From contig NW_005434672.1 of NCBI RefSeq assembly GCF_000315625.1, positions 124,001 to 188,000 on the forward strand: a stretch of 64,000 nt of DNA, written 5' to 3'. Both the position numbers and the translations under genes were made by a program. Below the pieces are notes generated by a model. That model was not told the DNA's origin, did not search any database, and saw only the letters and a program-made list of their open reading frames with translations. Positions 1 through 11,441 of this stretch are shown here, in pieces; position 1 is the stretch's first letter, and every line of letters starts with the position of its first letter. The DNA comes from Guillardia theta CCMP2712 (lineage: Eukaryota > Cryptophyceae > Pyrenomonadales > Geminigeraceae).

Positions 1-59
1 CTTCAAGTTTTCAGTCCGACAATAAAAGGCTGGCAACTTTTACACTGTCGCACATGATC

Positions 60-290
60 AGCACAGGCCGGCCCTGGCCCCGCGAAGTAGAGTTGTTCCG
101 GTGCCGCAGTGCCACCGTCACCGTGGCAACCTCGGAGTGAGGCTTGACCGTCGGACTCATCGGGTGCCCGGCAAGGCCCGGCGGTGAGCCTTAGACGGTC
201 AGGCCCTGAGTCGCCGCGGCCCGTCCGACGGTCCGACCGTACCGGTCGGAACTTCGGAAGTCACCGTAGTGACCCGGGCCCGGGCCGGGT
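60..290. repeat. GC-rich intergenic island A
   Basis: This is a block of very high GC made of short words built from GGCCCGG, GTCCGACGG, GTCACCGT and GACTCA. It contains the reverse complement of TTCCGAAGTT at 250-259, a word shared with other islands in the window. No credible reading frame crosses it. The remainder of positions 1-436 holds no gene that I can support. Confidence 0.55.
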
Positions 291-436
291 GGCAATCATT
301 GATGGCATGGAATCAAGGCAGCAGTATCATAAGTTTCAATAGAGTTAATAAGCAAGCATCACGATTAAAAAAGGTAAACTACCGCAAATCCGACGCTGTA
401 AATTACATTATGGCATGCCCACTGGCATACAGCAAT

Positions 437-1489
437 CTAACAACAAACTTCGTCAAAGTTTGATACATCGTCCTGAAAGATGTCCTCGACATCCTTCGCA
501 CTCGCAGCAAGGAAGTCATTCCTTGCCCACAACGAAGAGCTCAAAGATCCGCTCCTAGAAAGAGCAGTAGGAAAGTTTGCCAGATCCATAGAGCTTGCGT
601 CGCATGTCTCCTGCAGCGCTTCTAAGTACACTGAGTTGTCGTTCGCGCTGGCGTCTGGAATCAGCAAAGAGAATCCTGACATATCTTCTGTAGCTAAGCG
701 ATCCTGCGCTATTTGCACTTCTGGCTTCTCCTCGTTGACGGCTTGTGATGAGCCAGGTTCAGGCTTGACTTCGGCCTGCGCGTTGGAGGGGGTCTGCTCT
801 TCGCTGTTGGTTATCTCGATTGACGAAAGGGGTGACTGTGCATCAGATTGTTCCTCCTGCTTGGCTTGGACATCCTTGCCATGAACACAAAGCCTTCGCT
901 CTCTGTGGCGACGCTGAGCCTCTCGGTTCTGCCTCCTTCGCTTCTCCTTCCTCCACTCCTCAAGCGTCATCGTCTCTGGTCGAATGTCAAGAAAATCGTA
1001 TCGGGTATAGTCCTCAATGTAGCAGCTGCTCCTCTTCCTGTCCATGCACTTGGAGAAGGCATCTGCGTTGCAGTCTGCTTTGCCACGCCCTGGAATCCAA
1101 GAGGACGAAGGCGCAGAGCGAGAATCCGGACCAAGCTTCTTGGACGCGTTGTTAGGATCGCTCATCAGCTCAGTGACCCTATGCTTCAATGCATTGTTTT
1201 CCGACCTGAGACGCTCGATCTCGCCTTCAGCCACGGCGATACGCTGCAACAAGGCCTCGTTGTGCGACACAACCGCGGTCAGGTTCGATTCTAGCCGCTG
1301 CACGTACGACCGTGCTTGATCCCTTGACTTCTTGGCAGCGAGACGGTTCTTGATGGTACGAACACGGTTCTTGATTTCTTTAGCTGAATCATCTTCAGGG
1401 GTTTCTGCCTCATCGCCCTTTTTCTGATTTTTCAACAGCATGCTGAGCTCCTGCTCCAACAACTCGTGTGGTTGGCAAGGCTTCCTCAT
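437..1489 (-). CDS. bZIP transcription factor with a second basic region
   Basis: This single-exon frame encodes 350 residues. Residues 41-63 form a bZIP basic region with the N-x7-R signature (N48 to R56, core NRLAAKKSR). A leucine zipper follows with heptad residues L66, V73, L80, A87, L94, L101 and L108, so dimeric DNA binding in the nucleus is expected. A second basic stretch at about 179-199 (WRKEKRRRQNREAQRRHRER) again shows N-x7-R (N188 to R196) but no leucine zipper follows it. The rest is acidic and Ser-rich, as in an activation domain. The start, MRKPCQPH, is shared with the paralogue at 6432-7511 (MRRPCQPH), which supports this Met. A TATA-like TATAAAAA lies on the same strand near 1830, rather far upstream. 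Target genes are unknown. Confidence 0.9.
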   Translation of the reverse strand: MRKPCQPHELLEQELSMLLKNQKKGDEAETPEDDSAKEIKNRVRTIKNRLAAKKSRDQARSYVQRLESNLTAVVSHNEALLQRIAVAEGEIERLRSENNALKHRVTELMSDPNNASKKLGPDSRSAPSSSWIPGRGKADCNADAFSKCMDRKRSSCYIEDYTRYDFLDIRPETMTLEEWRKEKRRRQNREAQRRHRERRLCVHGKDVQAKQEEQSDAQSPLSSIEITNSEEQTPSNAQAEVKPEPGSSQAVNEEKPEVQIAQDRLATEDMSGFSLLIPDASANDNSVYLEALQETCDASSMDLANFPTALSRSGSLSSSLWARNDFLAASAKDVEDIFQDDVSNFDEVCC

Positions 1490-4276
1490 TCCTACGGAGT
1501 TCTGATGTAAGAGAGCCAGCTTGGCTTTTTTCTTGTTTCAGTGGATGTTTTTTCTCGAAAGTGATCAAACACTTCTATGGATTCTGTCAAGGGGAGTCCC
1601 TCGGTACTTGCTCGCTGCGAATCTCTTTTCGAACTGTCGCGCCAACCGATCAATGTCAAGGTCCACTCAAGATCTACAAACCAAGAGTCTATCGCCAGTG
1701 CTTGCAATACTAACTATCTCCTGAAGCTGTTGCAGGTCAGTCTGTCCCTGTATCTTGTGTTTCTGCTGGACACACTTTGTTCGTGTGGGTCGCGATGGTC
1801 CTCTGCCTACTGCCCTCGGTCGTCGCGTTTTTATACCGGATGCCCCATGTGGCTCTAAATCGAAGCGCCCTATCACCCCACCCTATGGCAAATCGTCCAT
1901 GTTGAATCTTACACCCACCACCCGGGTCTTCCCCCTGCCACCTGTATTCTCCTGACCGGGTTTCCGTAATTGAAGTCCAGTAGATGGTGGGGTAGTGAGT
2001 TCGTCAAAAAGCACTTTGGGCTTTAATTTAAGGCCACCCCCAACACTTCCGTCCGCCATGGCGCTCGTCAGGTTACTTGGTCACGGTACCCCACGCAGTC
2101 CAATCCAAGAGTTGGCTCGAATCTCACAATTCTAAAATAAGAAAATACGCCATTCTGCGATAGAATTACAACTCAACATTTCAGTTGGCGAGTAGTGACT
2201 GATTTTGAGGGTACTAACTAGGCTGATCGATGACCTTTGAACACGCCAATGCATTGAAGCCGGAGGATCGGCGCTGATGAGGTCATGCTCTCATACTATT
2301 TTCACTCAACTTTCCTTCTTCTCTTAGTCAGCGCGATGACTCTACGTGACCCTCTTACTCCTACCCCATGACTATTCCGTGAAAAGTAGTCTTTTGGCAT
2401 CCCGTCGATGATTCGATCACCCCCCACCTCCCTTCCATCGACCGGTCATTGACCTGTGCCTTAGGAGATGTTCTCCTCCTCCCCCAATCTCAAAGGGCGA
2501 AAAGAAGTCTTTTGATTCTCACACTTGCCCTATCTTGTATCCCCTGTTGCCGTCGTGCGGGTCTACATGTCTACTATGAGGCCCCAACGATCTCTTGATT
2601 CTGATCATATGACAAAGTCGGACCCCTGTCACCCTGTCTCCACTGCAAGCCCCCGGCGGTCATGGGCCGCCCGTACCGTAAAGTCACGTCCCTCGCCCAT
2701 CTACCCCTACCTACCTTAGCGAAAATAAGACTACATACCCTCCACCCCATCCGAGACCAGAATACGTATGAGTGACGGCATCGTCAAAGGATGACCCCAG
2801 CCCCCTACTTGATACGTCACAATGCAAGTTTTTGAAGAAGCCTGGCTTGCCGTGGCAGACACCTCCGGTAACCCCCACCCCTTTGCACTAAAGGCAACAA
2901 CCGTCGGACCCCACCCCTTTCTCACACCTCCAGAACCGTTGTGAATGCAATCTTATACCCGTGAAATTACAACCACCCCCATCAGCGATTGGTTCACCCC
3001 TACCAGCCTATCTGTCGCACCCTCCGTTACAGAGTCATGTGGTGTCATCACCCTGCCACGAATGATCACGACGATCTCACGCTGACAACCTTGTGTGGTA
3101 AAACTGGGAGAAGGAAAAAAGAAATAAAAAGAACAAAAAAAGAATGAAAATGAGTTGGTACATGACGATGAAATGCAGTCATCGCCTGCCTATTCTATTC
3201 TTACTTGGCTACTTTTACTGTCTGTTTCCTTTTGTACTTGTGCCAACTTTCAAATCTCATCGTATCTGGACGTGCGCAGGTGACAGCAGCACGAGAGGAT
3301 ATGGAGGAGGAAGGGTAGAGCAAGGATGGGGCAGGGTGGGAGGGGGTCTTGAAGGAGCAACACGAAGAGGCCTCTTTGTCAGATCGACCGTCGTATACAT
3401 GGCGATGACTGCCATGATGCTCCCGTGAGCTTGGGGGCAGTCATAACGTGTTGCTGAGTAAACCTGCTTTAGATCCCCCCATACCTGCAGTCCAACCCCG
3501 CACTCATGCAGGAAGAGGTGTCTTAAGAGACCTGCCGTGCTGGATGGAGCCTTGAGGGCGCAGATGACAGCTATTCAATCTTTTGTCCAACCTGTTTGAT
3601 GCTGTACGAAAAGGACATTGGTCAGTGGAATGCGAGCAAGCATCGCATATCTACCAGTTGTTCCCTTCTTCTTGCAACAGGCTGGCTTGCACGCCATCCT
3701 TATCCTCGCATCCTTTCAACTCGAATCCTTCAAGTGATATTCGTTCACCTGCAGTTCGAGATTTCCCTCTCGATGTGTTGTTGTCGCCGATGATGTCGCT
3801 CGTGGTTGCCTCCGATGCCGTCTGTCCTCGCCATCTCACATGAGTCTTTGATTCTCTTACCCGCTGCACTCTAGTAAGCTTGTCTTATATGGGAAAGGAA
3901 AGCATCGTTTTCAACTTCTTTGTTACGTTTTGGTCGCTCATCGATTCGTTCAGGCTTGTCTCCTACGACTATTCTTTTATTGTGGTCAGACTCTTCGTCC
4001 TGATCATCTTGTCATGCTATCAAGTTGAAACTGTTTTCCCATCTCGTCATTTTCAAGCATGTGTACCCTGTCCGTGTCACGATCGTTGCACGTCTGGCAG
4101 TCTTCTCAAAGGTGCTGTACTGCACTTGTTCTCATTGGCAAGACGCGAATCTCTATCATCACGATACTTCCTGTGGATCAGATACTTCCAAGGCTCGTGT
4201 CATTTCGCAAAGTGTGTGGCTGGATTGCAGCATGAGTTGTCAGTCGCCCAACTCATGATTGGATTGTTAAGCAAGC

Positions 4277-4318
4277 AGGCGGGCGGGCGGGCGGGCGGGC
4301 GGGCGGGCGGGCGGGCAG
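4277..4318. repeat. (GGGC)n microsatellite
   Basis: This is a nearly pure GGGC tetranucleotide run of about ten units in intergenic DNA. Confidence 0.9.
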
Positions 4319-4929
4319 GAAGGGAGGCAGACAGTGTCAATCCCTTCATTCCTGTTTTACTTTTCATTTCATCTCTTGCTCTCTCAGTGTATACCTACAC
4401 CGCCTCCTCAGTTTTGGGCCTCCTTTGACTTGCATCAATGAGTCAAACAACTTGACTCATGCTGTGAGAAACTCCGGGCTGCTCTTGCGTCAGTAGCTTG
4501 GCAGCTCGTCTTTGTGCCTGCTGTTTGACTTGTTTGTCTCTGCCATGATCGCCCAGTCATCTCGCTTTGTTTGTCTCTGCCATGATGGCCCAGTCATCTC
4601 CCTTGACGTTTTTGTTGTTACACTCGTTCGTGCTCGAGGGGTTGTTTTTCGAACGTGAACTCATTCTATGGATTGATTTGATATTATGTGAGGTTTACAA
4701 GGTTGAAGTGACAAAAGTAAGGAGGGATAGTTTTAGATGACCAACAAAATACGGTATGAGAAAGATTTCATGACTCTGGAATAGATGGATTGATGAAATA
4801 GACGATTGTTGAGAGGATAGACTGATCGAATTGTTGATTGATCGATGGACTTGACTTGTTGAGGTGTGTGATAAGGAAAGATTGGGTTGATGAATCCATC
4901 TATCATGTTTCTAATTGTATTTCTTTGCA

Positions 4930-5490
4930 ATTGCCATGGCAGGTTCCTCCTTATTGTATCCTCTTTGTTGTTAACCCTTCCCTACCTCTTCTGTCTTGGT
5001 TTTCATTTCCCGTGTTTTGATTCATACAAGACCTTTCATGTCCGCTCATCCTCCTTTTCTGATCCCTGCACTTCTTTGTTCTCAGTTGTCCTGGTTGTCT
5101 GCTCTTTACCCTTCAATCTTTATTCTTGGTTCTTTGTCCTGTCCTTCATGCTTCCTTTCCTCTCTTGCTTTGTTTTTCCCTCTTGTTTCTCTTTCCCTCC
5201 TTGTCTTTTGCGTTCCGTATTCTCCGTCTTGTTTCCCTTCTTTCTACTTTCACCATTATTTTATTGATCTATCGTATTTTTCCTTCTTCCTTTCTTCAAT
5301 CCTCTTATGTTCAACTTTCTCATTCCCTTGCTCTTTTTATCCCTTTCTTCATACTTTCTTCTCCCGTTCTTCTCGCTTCCATCTGCCATGCACCTGCTTT
5401 TTGTTTTTCCTCTACTTCCTTTTCTTTCTCACTTTCAATCTTTTCTCCGTTCTTCCTTCTAATTTTCTCTTTCAATCTGTATTATTGTGT
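4930..5490. repeat. Polypyrimidine tract
   Basis: About 560 bp of the plus strand are dominated by T and C in short CTT, TCC and TTTC words. The frames open across it are artefacts of this composition, because pyrimidine-only DNA contains no stop codons. No gene is assigned. Confidence 0.7.
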
Positions 5491-6431
5491 TTTGTTATGA
5501 CGTCAATGCCTGGAAGTCCCTGTTCGCTTCTATCATACACTTGTTCTAATATTTGACCTTTACCAGCTAGCAGATCTTCGCCAGATTGCTTTGTTCTTAA
5601 CACTACTAGATTTACGGTCTTTCTGTCTTTCGCTTTGCTTGAGCATATCAAATCTATTGGTTATTCCATTGGTGTTGGAGTTCCAATTCAACAGCTTGTA
5701 AGCGCTTGTTGCTCTCTCAAATTTCACACATTCATCATCATTCTGTTTTTTTTTCCATACATAGTAAGTTGTGAGCTCTAAAATGAGAGAACGAAGCAAA
5801 GGTCGTCTGTGAAGCGTCTTTCCACAGGTTTGTAATAATTGTCAAAAATTTTGGGAAAAGAAGTAATTTGTTGATCAAATTGTGTATCAAGTCGTGTATG
5901 AAAGACGAATGAAGACTGTACTGCAAGACGGCATACTCAGTCCTGTTATCGTCTTCTCACTGAGATGTTTGCTGCTCATGGTCACACTGTCACGCCTGGG
6001 ACTTCCTCCCCCTCGAACATCTGTTTCTGGATTTCCCCAGGGTCTCAAATTAAACTTGGATTTGCCACACTGACAAACTCCAAAGTTTGCAGCATTTAAT
6101 CACAGAAAAGAATTAGATACCTGTTGTCCGCATGTGAGAAGAGCTTGAAGTAGAAAATACAGTGTGATGTAATCGGTTATCTTTGCAATTTTTTTTTAGA
6201 ATTTTACGTTGTTTATTTTCAATAAAGAATGACAGAAGCCGCTACAATATGTTCTAGAGCAAACACACACACAAACAGATAGCAAGCACGACAATGAAAT
6301 AAGCATTCGCTCTTTTGAAGAGCAAATCTATTATCCTCGCAGATATTGCGAAGATGACGGGGGCGACAACTTTAAGGTTTCTTTATTGATTAAGGGGGTA
6401 TGTTGTTCGCGATAGTAGGGAGGCATCCGTA

Positions 6432-7511
6432 TCAATCATCAAAACTGCCTACGGCATGCCACATTTCTTCAACCTCTTTGCTCAGGTTCCCAGAAGACGA
6501 CTGGCGGGAGAGCGCCAGGTTGCCGGTTGAAGAAGATCGAGACAGCGAAGCCGGGAAGGTGTTGATGTCGAAGATAGGGTGAGAAGCAGCCGTGTGCTGA
6601 TGATCTGGTGCCAAGATCCCAAAGTCATGACCGATGATTCGATCATCGACAGTGTCATGAGGCCTGAGGCTGACCCCGCCAACGCCACCAGCCTGAGTCC
6701 ACTCCGCAAGCTCCATCTCAGGCTTCAAAGTATTCATTGCAAGCCACTGAGCAGTCTGCAGGCCTCCATCGAACTGAAACTTTGGTTGCATGTCCCTGCT
6801 CTGCTGGCATAGCTGCCTTTCCCTGTGCCTGCGCTGGGCTTCGCGATTCTGCCTCCTCCTCTTCTCTTTCCGCCATTCTTCAGAGCCGAGGTCTGCATCA
6901 GGACATTCGATGTCGTCCTTATTCTTGTTGGTATCGAACATAGATAGACCAAAACGTTCCTTGATCTCTTTAGAGACGAGAGAGAGATCTCCTTTCCCCG
7001 TACCGTGTTCATCCTGGCTGTCAATGTCACAAACTGGCGGTGCCGAAATGCTGCTGCCCATCCCAAACAAAGCCGCGAGGTGAATGGGCTGAGCCGACGA
7101 GTGAGTTGCGCTGACATCAGTTCCGCTTTTGAGCATATTCTTGGCGAGGTCAACCGTGCTTGCTTCATCTTGTGACCCGGGAACTTTGCGCTTGAGTACT
7201 GTGTTTTCAGATCGGAGGGATTCGTTTTCTGATTCGGCAATCGCAAGTCGCTGAGCAAGAGCTTCATTTTGAGCAGCCATCGAGGCGAGGCTGCCTTCAA
7301 GCTTCTGCACGTATGTTCTAGCTTGATCACGAGACTTCTTTGCTGCCAGTCGGTTTTTGATGGTTCGGACACGGTTCTTTATCTCCCGCGCCATGTCAAG
7401 CTCACAGCCTCTCATCATCGCTGCTGCACTTTCTTCCACTCGTTTCTGCGTCTGAAGCAAGATGCTGAGCTCTTGCTCCAGAACTGCATGCGGTTGGCAG
7501 GGTCTGCGCAT
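6432..7511 (-). CDS. bZIP transcription factor, paralogue with two basic regions
   Basis: This single-exon frame encodes 359 residues and is the paralogue of the gene at 437-1489. It has the same order of parts. The N-terminus is MRRPCQPHAVLEQELS. The bZIP basic region carries NRLAAKKSR (N-x7-R) and is followed by a leucine zipper with a near-identical register (KLEGSLASM onward). A second basic stretch, EEWRKEKRRRQNREAQRRHR, lies near the middle of the protein. The tail is acidic and Ser-rich with repeated SRSSS and SRQSSS phrases. Conservation of both basic regions while the linkers diverged suggests that both are functional. Nuclear DNA binding, possibly as a heterodimer with its paralogue, is an inference. 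The start is the first Met and matches the paralogue. Confidence 0.9.
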   Translation of the reverse strand: MRRPCQPHAVLEQELSILLQTQKRVEESAAAMMRGCELDMAREIKNRVRTIKNRLAAKKSRDQARTYVQKLEGSLASMAAQNEALAQRLAIAESENESLRSENTVLKRKVPGSQDEASTVDLAKNMLKSGTDVSATHSSAQPIHLAALFGMGSSISAPPVCDIDSQDEHGTGKGDLSLVSKEIKERFGLSMFDTNKNKDDIECPDADLGSEEWRKEKRRRQNREAQRRHRERQLCQQSRDMQPKFQFDGGLQTAQWLAMNTLKPEMELAEWTQAGGVGGVSLRPHDTVDDRIIGHDFGILAPDHQHTAASHPIFDINTFPASLSRSSSTGNLALSRQSSSGNLSKEVEEMWHAVGSFDD

Positions 7512-7689
7512 TTTGGTATGTGAATATGCCGATGTTTGTGAATTACAGTAAGGAGTTCACAATCTTGTTGGCCGAAGAGCTTGTTGTTGATTGATGGGAG
7601 GAGAGAAGGAGAAATAGTAGCAGGATGGGAGGAGAAGAGGAGGAGTGAGGGGCAAGGTCTCTAGGTACGTTGAGACAGCGTGGGAGCAG

Positions 7690-8440
7690 GAAGCGGAAGG
7701 GGGCTTGAGGGGATGGAGCTATTAGTACTCCCCGCTATTTGTCTCCCCGACGAATAGGGTGGTGGACGGTGCATGTACTTGGTGGGTCGGGTAGTCGGAT
7801 TCTCCAGGGTAGGGTGGTACTTTTTAGATTCGGAACTAGGGTCATGGTCTCCAGAGGGGTAGGGTGATGAATTGGATCTGTACCAGGCTACAGGGGTGAA
7901 TGAAGAGCCTGGGGTTGGTAGGGGTGTTTTAGTGGGGGGTAGGTCAGGTTTAAAAATAATGAAGGGACGCAAAGACCCTAGAGGGCTTTAACGCCACATG
8001 GAGCAGGGGTGGGGTGAAGGTTGTGATACATGCTGTCTGCTATATGCTCATATGCTCTAGGAGAAGGCTACCCGGTCAAATATTATCATCTTTCTATACC
8101 AATGTAAGACCCCTGATAGCGGAAGGTTGGCCTTTGCAATCACTCACAAGGTTTAGGGTATTTCTCACGGGGGTCATACTTGAAAGGGGGTACTAGGATC
8201 CAGGGGTGGCATATCATACGTGTCAATCTGGCAGAAAACGAAGCAAAGCTGCAGATTTGGAGTAGGGGTGGGCAACCGATTTGGAGGGGGTGGGGTATTT
8301 TGATGAGGAGTAGGTAGGGGTAGTTCCGTCGAAATCAGACTAGTGGGGAGAGAGGCATGGGACAAGCCATCACTGCAATGTACCCCTTGTTATAAGGGTA
8401 AATCAGAGAATAAAGACTGGTAGGGTGGTCCGCATTATTC
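7690..8440. promoter_or_regulatory. Cluster of GGGTAGGGT words upstream of a bZIP gene
   Basis: This interval has repeated AGGGTAGGGTG, GGGGTAGGGTG, TAGGGGTGG and GGTAGGGTGG words. They lie upstream of the start codon at 7511. The same word recurs ahead of several other genes here, so a cis-regulatory role is inferred from position only. Confidence 0.35.
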
Positions 8441-8949
8441 TCTTTTTTGAAAATATTTTTCGGACTTCTTTAGATCATGATTTGAGCGGCATGCTCAGAT
8501 ATCGAAGCGACGAGATACAGGAACGTTTGGCCTTCTGACTGACGCTCTTCGTCTCCTTGGATGGATATTCCATTTCATCATGGCGTTCATTTCAGTATAT
8601 CACGTATGCACGACACGCCATCTCGGACTTTAGGAGCTCCGAGACTGCTGATGCAACGTATCACCAATGACTGGGTCACCAATTCATAACCCATCACCTC
8701 TCCACCACCCCTCAGTTTGAGCAAAACTACCCTCACTGGGTCGATTTTTAGTCAAAGATCCTATCCGCATGGCACTAAGTTTTACTTATCTCGCGCAATC
8801 ATCCCCTGTAGTAAACGTCTGGCAGGGGGCAAAAGTTCTATTCGAGGATGGGAGGTGTCCCCAGTATGCCTCTGGTAGGACCTACTCTTAGGAACTCTGA
8901 TAGGAACTAGCTGCGCCCATGGCGGGGAGGTGGGCCACATAATTAGCAC

Positions 8950-9470
8950 CTGCGCCTTGAGCAAGGCGGCGACACGTTGAGCGGGTGACGTGAAGAGGTT
9001 CGCAACTCCGACGATTGCGGGCGCCCCCTTATACGTATCGCCAGCTGACGGCGACACCTTCCGCGGCTCCCCGAGTCCCCCACGGTCTCCGGGTAACGGC
9101 CCGTAATCCGACTCCGGGCCCGGCCGCCGGCGACTTTCAAGTTTCAGCCCGGCCGCCCGGCCCGCGGCCTCGGGCCGTGCGGCATCTCGGCTGAATCCGT
9201 TCGCCGCCGAGGTACTCGTGAACTCATGATTGGAAGCCTCCTACTAGGCTAGGCTCGTTCGCCGGCAGAGTTCAACTGCGACAGTGTCCCGGCTCAGGAG
9301 GGTCAAGCCTCGAGTCCGGCTCCTCGACCGTCTCTCCTTATTGTCCTCGTACGCCAAACGGCGAGTAGGTCAGGGTCGGTGGCAAGCAGCCGCTGCCCGT
9401 GCCCTCCGAACTTCGCTGGACTCTACGCCGGTTGTGACGGGCGTTAGCTTCATTTAGAGTCCCTGCTCAC
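8950..9470. repeat. GC-rich intergenic island B
   Basis: This block is built from words such as GGCCCGG, CCGGCCG, CGGGCC and GACTC/GAGTC. It has no credible gene and resembles the other islands in composition. Confidence 0.5.
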
Positions 9471-10531
9471 CGGTCACCGCCGGTCACCGGGACAAGCTAC
9501 GACAGACAACTCAACTTGATAACGTAGGCTGATAGGCCAAGTCCTCTCATCGATATGAAGGGCGATGCTAGCAAGCAAAGAATGACCGATTCTCGAGCTA
9601 TTCCAGGACACTGAAGAAGAACAAGGATTGCTACTGTGTTGCCTCAGTGACAAGGAAGCAGCTACGTCAAGAAATCCTGTGAGGTCCAAGGGGCAAGCAT
9701 AAGATTGGTCTATTCCTTGAGAGTCAGGACTATAAAAGAAGCTACACATGGTATGACCCTTGATACAAGTCAATTTCCGGAAGTTCTACTCCTCTCACCC
9801 ACTGGCACGTACGTAACACGGGTTGTTTCTCCGTTATCTGCTACTTCGAGTCGGAGTCCCTAGCATCCAGCCTCGGAGTACACCCTGGCTGCCAAAGTTG
9901 AACTTTTGATCAAAAATCAACGCTTTTGATCCAAACGTCTATTGCACAGTTAGTTTGTTGCCTCCATAGGATAATCTGCTAAGATTGTTTTGATCTTGGT
10001 TTCATTCCGTTCCTTGCTACACAATGACCCTGATGATCTTGTGTCCTGTTCATTCTGAAGAAGGAGCTATCTGTGCATGAAGAAAGAGGACGAGACTCTA
10101 GTCTTGGCTCTCGTCAATGTCAGATGGACTTCGGAATCTCAGAGGTCCAGTGTACTGCGTGCGTGGTGAAACAGACAGCCGTGAAATTCTGATCATGGCT
10201 GCTGGGTACGCTGTGCTCTTTTAGTTTCGTACTGGTTGTGTGAAGGAGGGTCAAAACCTCAGGGCATGGCTACAGCACACACGGACCGCTGGCTGTCGAG
10301 CGGAGAGACCCCGTGCTTGCGGGAGGGAGGGAGACGAGGAGGAGAAGCAACCTGACTGCAGGCAAGCGGACATTTACGTTTTAGGGGGAGGAAAAAAAGG
10401 GGTGGGTTAATCATGGACGGGTCATGAAAACTCATTTTGATGCAATACAATTAGGGTAGGGTGATAATCTTACAAACGTAGATAGGGGTAGGTGGGTTAG
10501 TTGTCAGGCATCAGATCTTTTACGTAAGGCC

Positions 10532-11156
10532 ATGGCACGACGAATGCTGATAGTGGCAGGGTGCTTGTTGGCATGTGCCGACGCCTTCATCTCCCCTAGC
10601 CCGATGGCTCCAGCATGCAGACCACAGCAGCACGCATGCCGACTCAGGTCTCAGGTGCTCCTGCGCTCTCCTCTGTGACGAGACCCCTGACTTGCAGGCA
10701 GAGATCAGCCATCAGGATGGGTTTGTTCGATGGAGTAGCCAAGGCGTTTCAGAATGCGCTGGCCAATGAAGATCTTCCTCCTGCAGGACCAGACGGCCTG
10801 TCTCAAGATCCGTGGATGAAGGGAGTGAGGAAGGCGATTACTATTTACTTCGTTAAGGACGGCGAGGTGGTTGCCCAAGGGGATGCACTTCCAGGAGATC
10901 TTCTCAACACGATCGCTTCTAAGTGCTGCGCATGCGCTCTCATTGCGTTTGGGAATGATGTGCCTTGTGCAGGGCTGGCGTTTCGCTGCGAGACACCGTG
11001 ATGATGAAGACTGATCAAGCTGATCTGCAAGTTCAATCCAAGACAGCAAGGATTCCTGCGCCAGGGAGGAGAAACATGATCTCGGACGAGGCGCTTCGTG
11101 ATGGAGACGAGATGCTAGAGACAGTAAGCGTGTATGATGCAGCAGCTGCTGACTGA
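10532..11156 (+). CDS. Small protein with a predicted bipartite plastid presequence
   Basis: Three exons (10532-10647, 10698-10922, 10973-11156) join in frame to give 174 residues; both introns are exactly 50 bp. Residues 1-18 (MARRMLIVAGCLLACADA) look like a signal peptide. It is followed by F-I-S-P and a basic segment poor in acidic residues, the arrangement known for proteins sent to secondary plastids. The mature part probably starts near MGLFDGVAKAF. The segment from ITIYFVKDGEVV to TIASKAGV weakly recalls the first half of a 2Fe-2S ferredoxin fold, but no cysteine follows, so no cluster could be bound. I do not recognise the family. GGGTAGGGT and GGGGTAGG words lie 50-80 bp upstream of the start. 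The gene converges with the ESRP-like gene, leaving 285 bp between stops. Confidence 0.7.
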
Positions 11157-11441
11157 CGCCCACTACAGGGACTTTCTGCTCCTGTTTGGACTAACTATGC
11201 ATCCCGAGGGGAGGTACGGACAGTGAAGGAGAAGAAGGTTGAGTATTGGGTGTATCTAAGCTAAGATGGGTGAGACAAGCAGAGGAAAGTAACTAGGCTT
11301 TGATTAAATGATCTCACTTTTCTTAGATCGTCATGAGTAAACTGAACAGCTTCCAAGTTGCAGTGATCATGAGAGGCACAGCATTACTCCTCGGTAGGTG
11401 TTGGAAGACTTGGTTGTATTTTCCTGTCTTGCATCAGCACA

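Larger units (their letters stand above)
1490..6431. other. Long intergenic region between the bZIP paralogues
   Basis: No gene is supported in these 4.9 kb. The part nearest the bZIP start (1850-3060) is rich in CACCCC and CCCTACC words. A GCGG tetranucleotide run lies near 4277-4318 and a long pyrimidine-rich tract near 4930-5490. The interval 5560-6240 is comparatively AT-rich. Several open frames exist, but they follow low-complexity sequence and show no recognisable domain. Confidence 0.6.
7512..10531. other. Intergenic region with GGGTAGGG words and a GC island
   Basis: No gene is supported in these 3 kb. The first kilobase, upstream of the minus-strand bZIP gene, contains many copies of GGGTAGGGT and GGGGTAGG, for example near 7798, 7847, 7918, 8311 and 8420. 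A GC-rich island follows at about 8950-9470. Two further copies of the word lie near 10453 and 10483, just before the next gene. Confidence 0.6.

Noticed and set aside
4887-5556. Plus-strand frames rich in Ser, Phe, Leu and Pro
   Set aside because: The DNA is a polypyrimidine tract, which cannot form stop codons easily; no domain or start context supports a gene.
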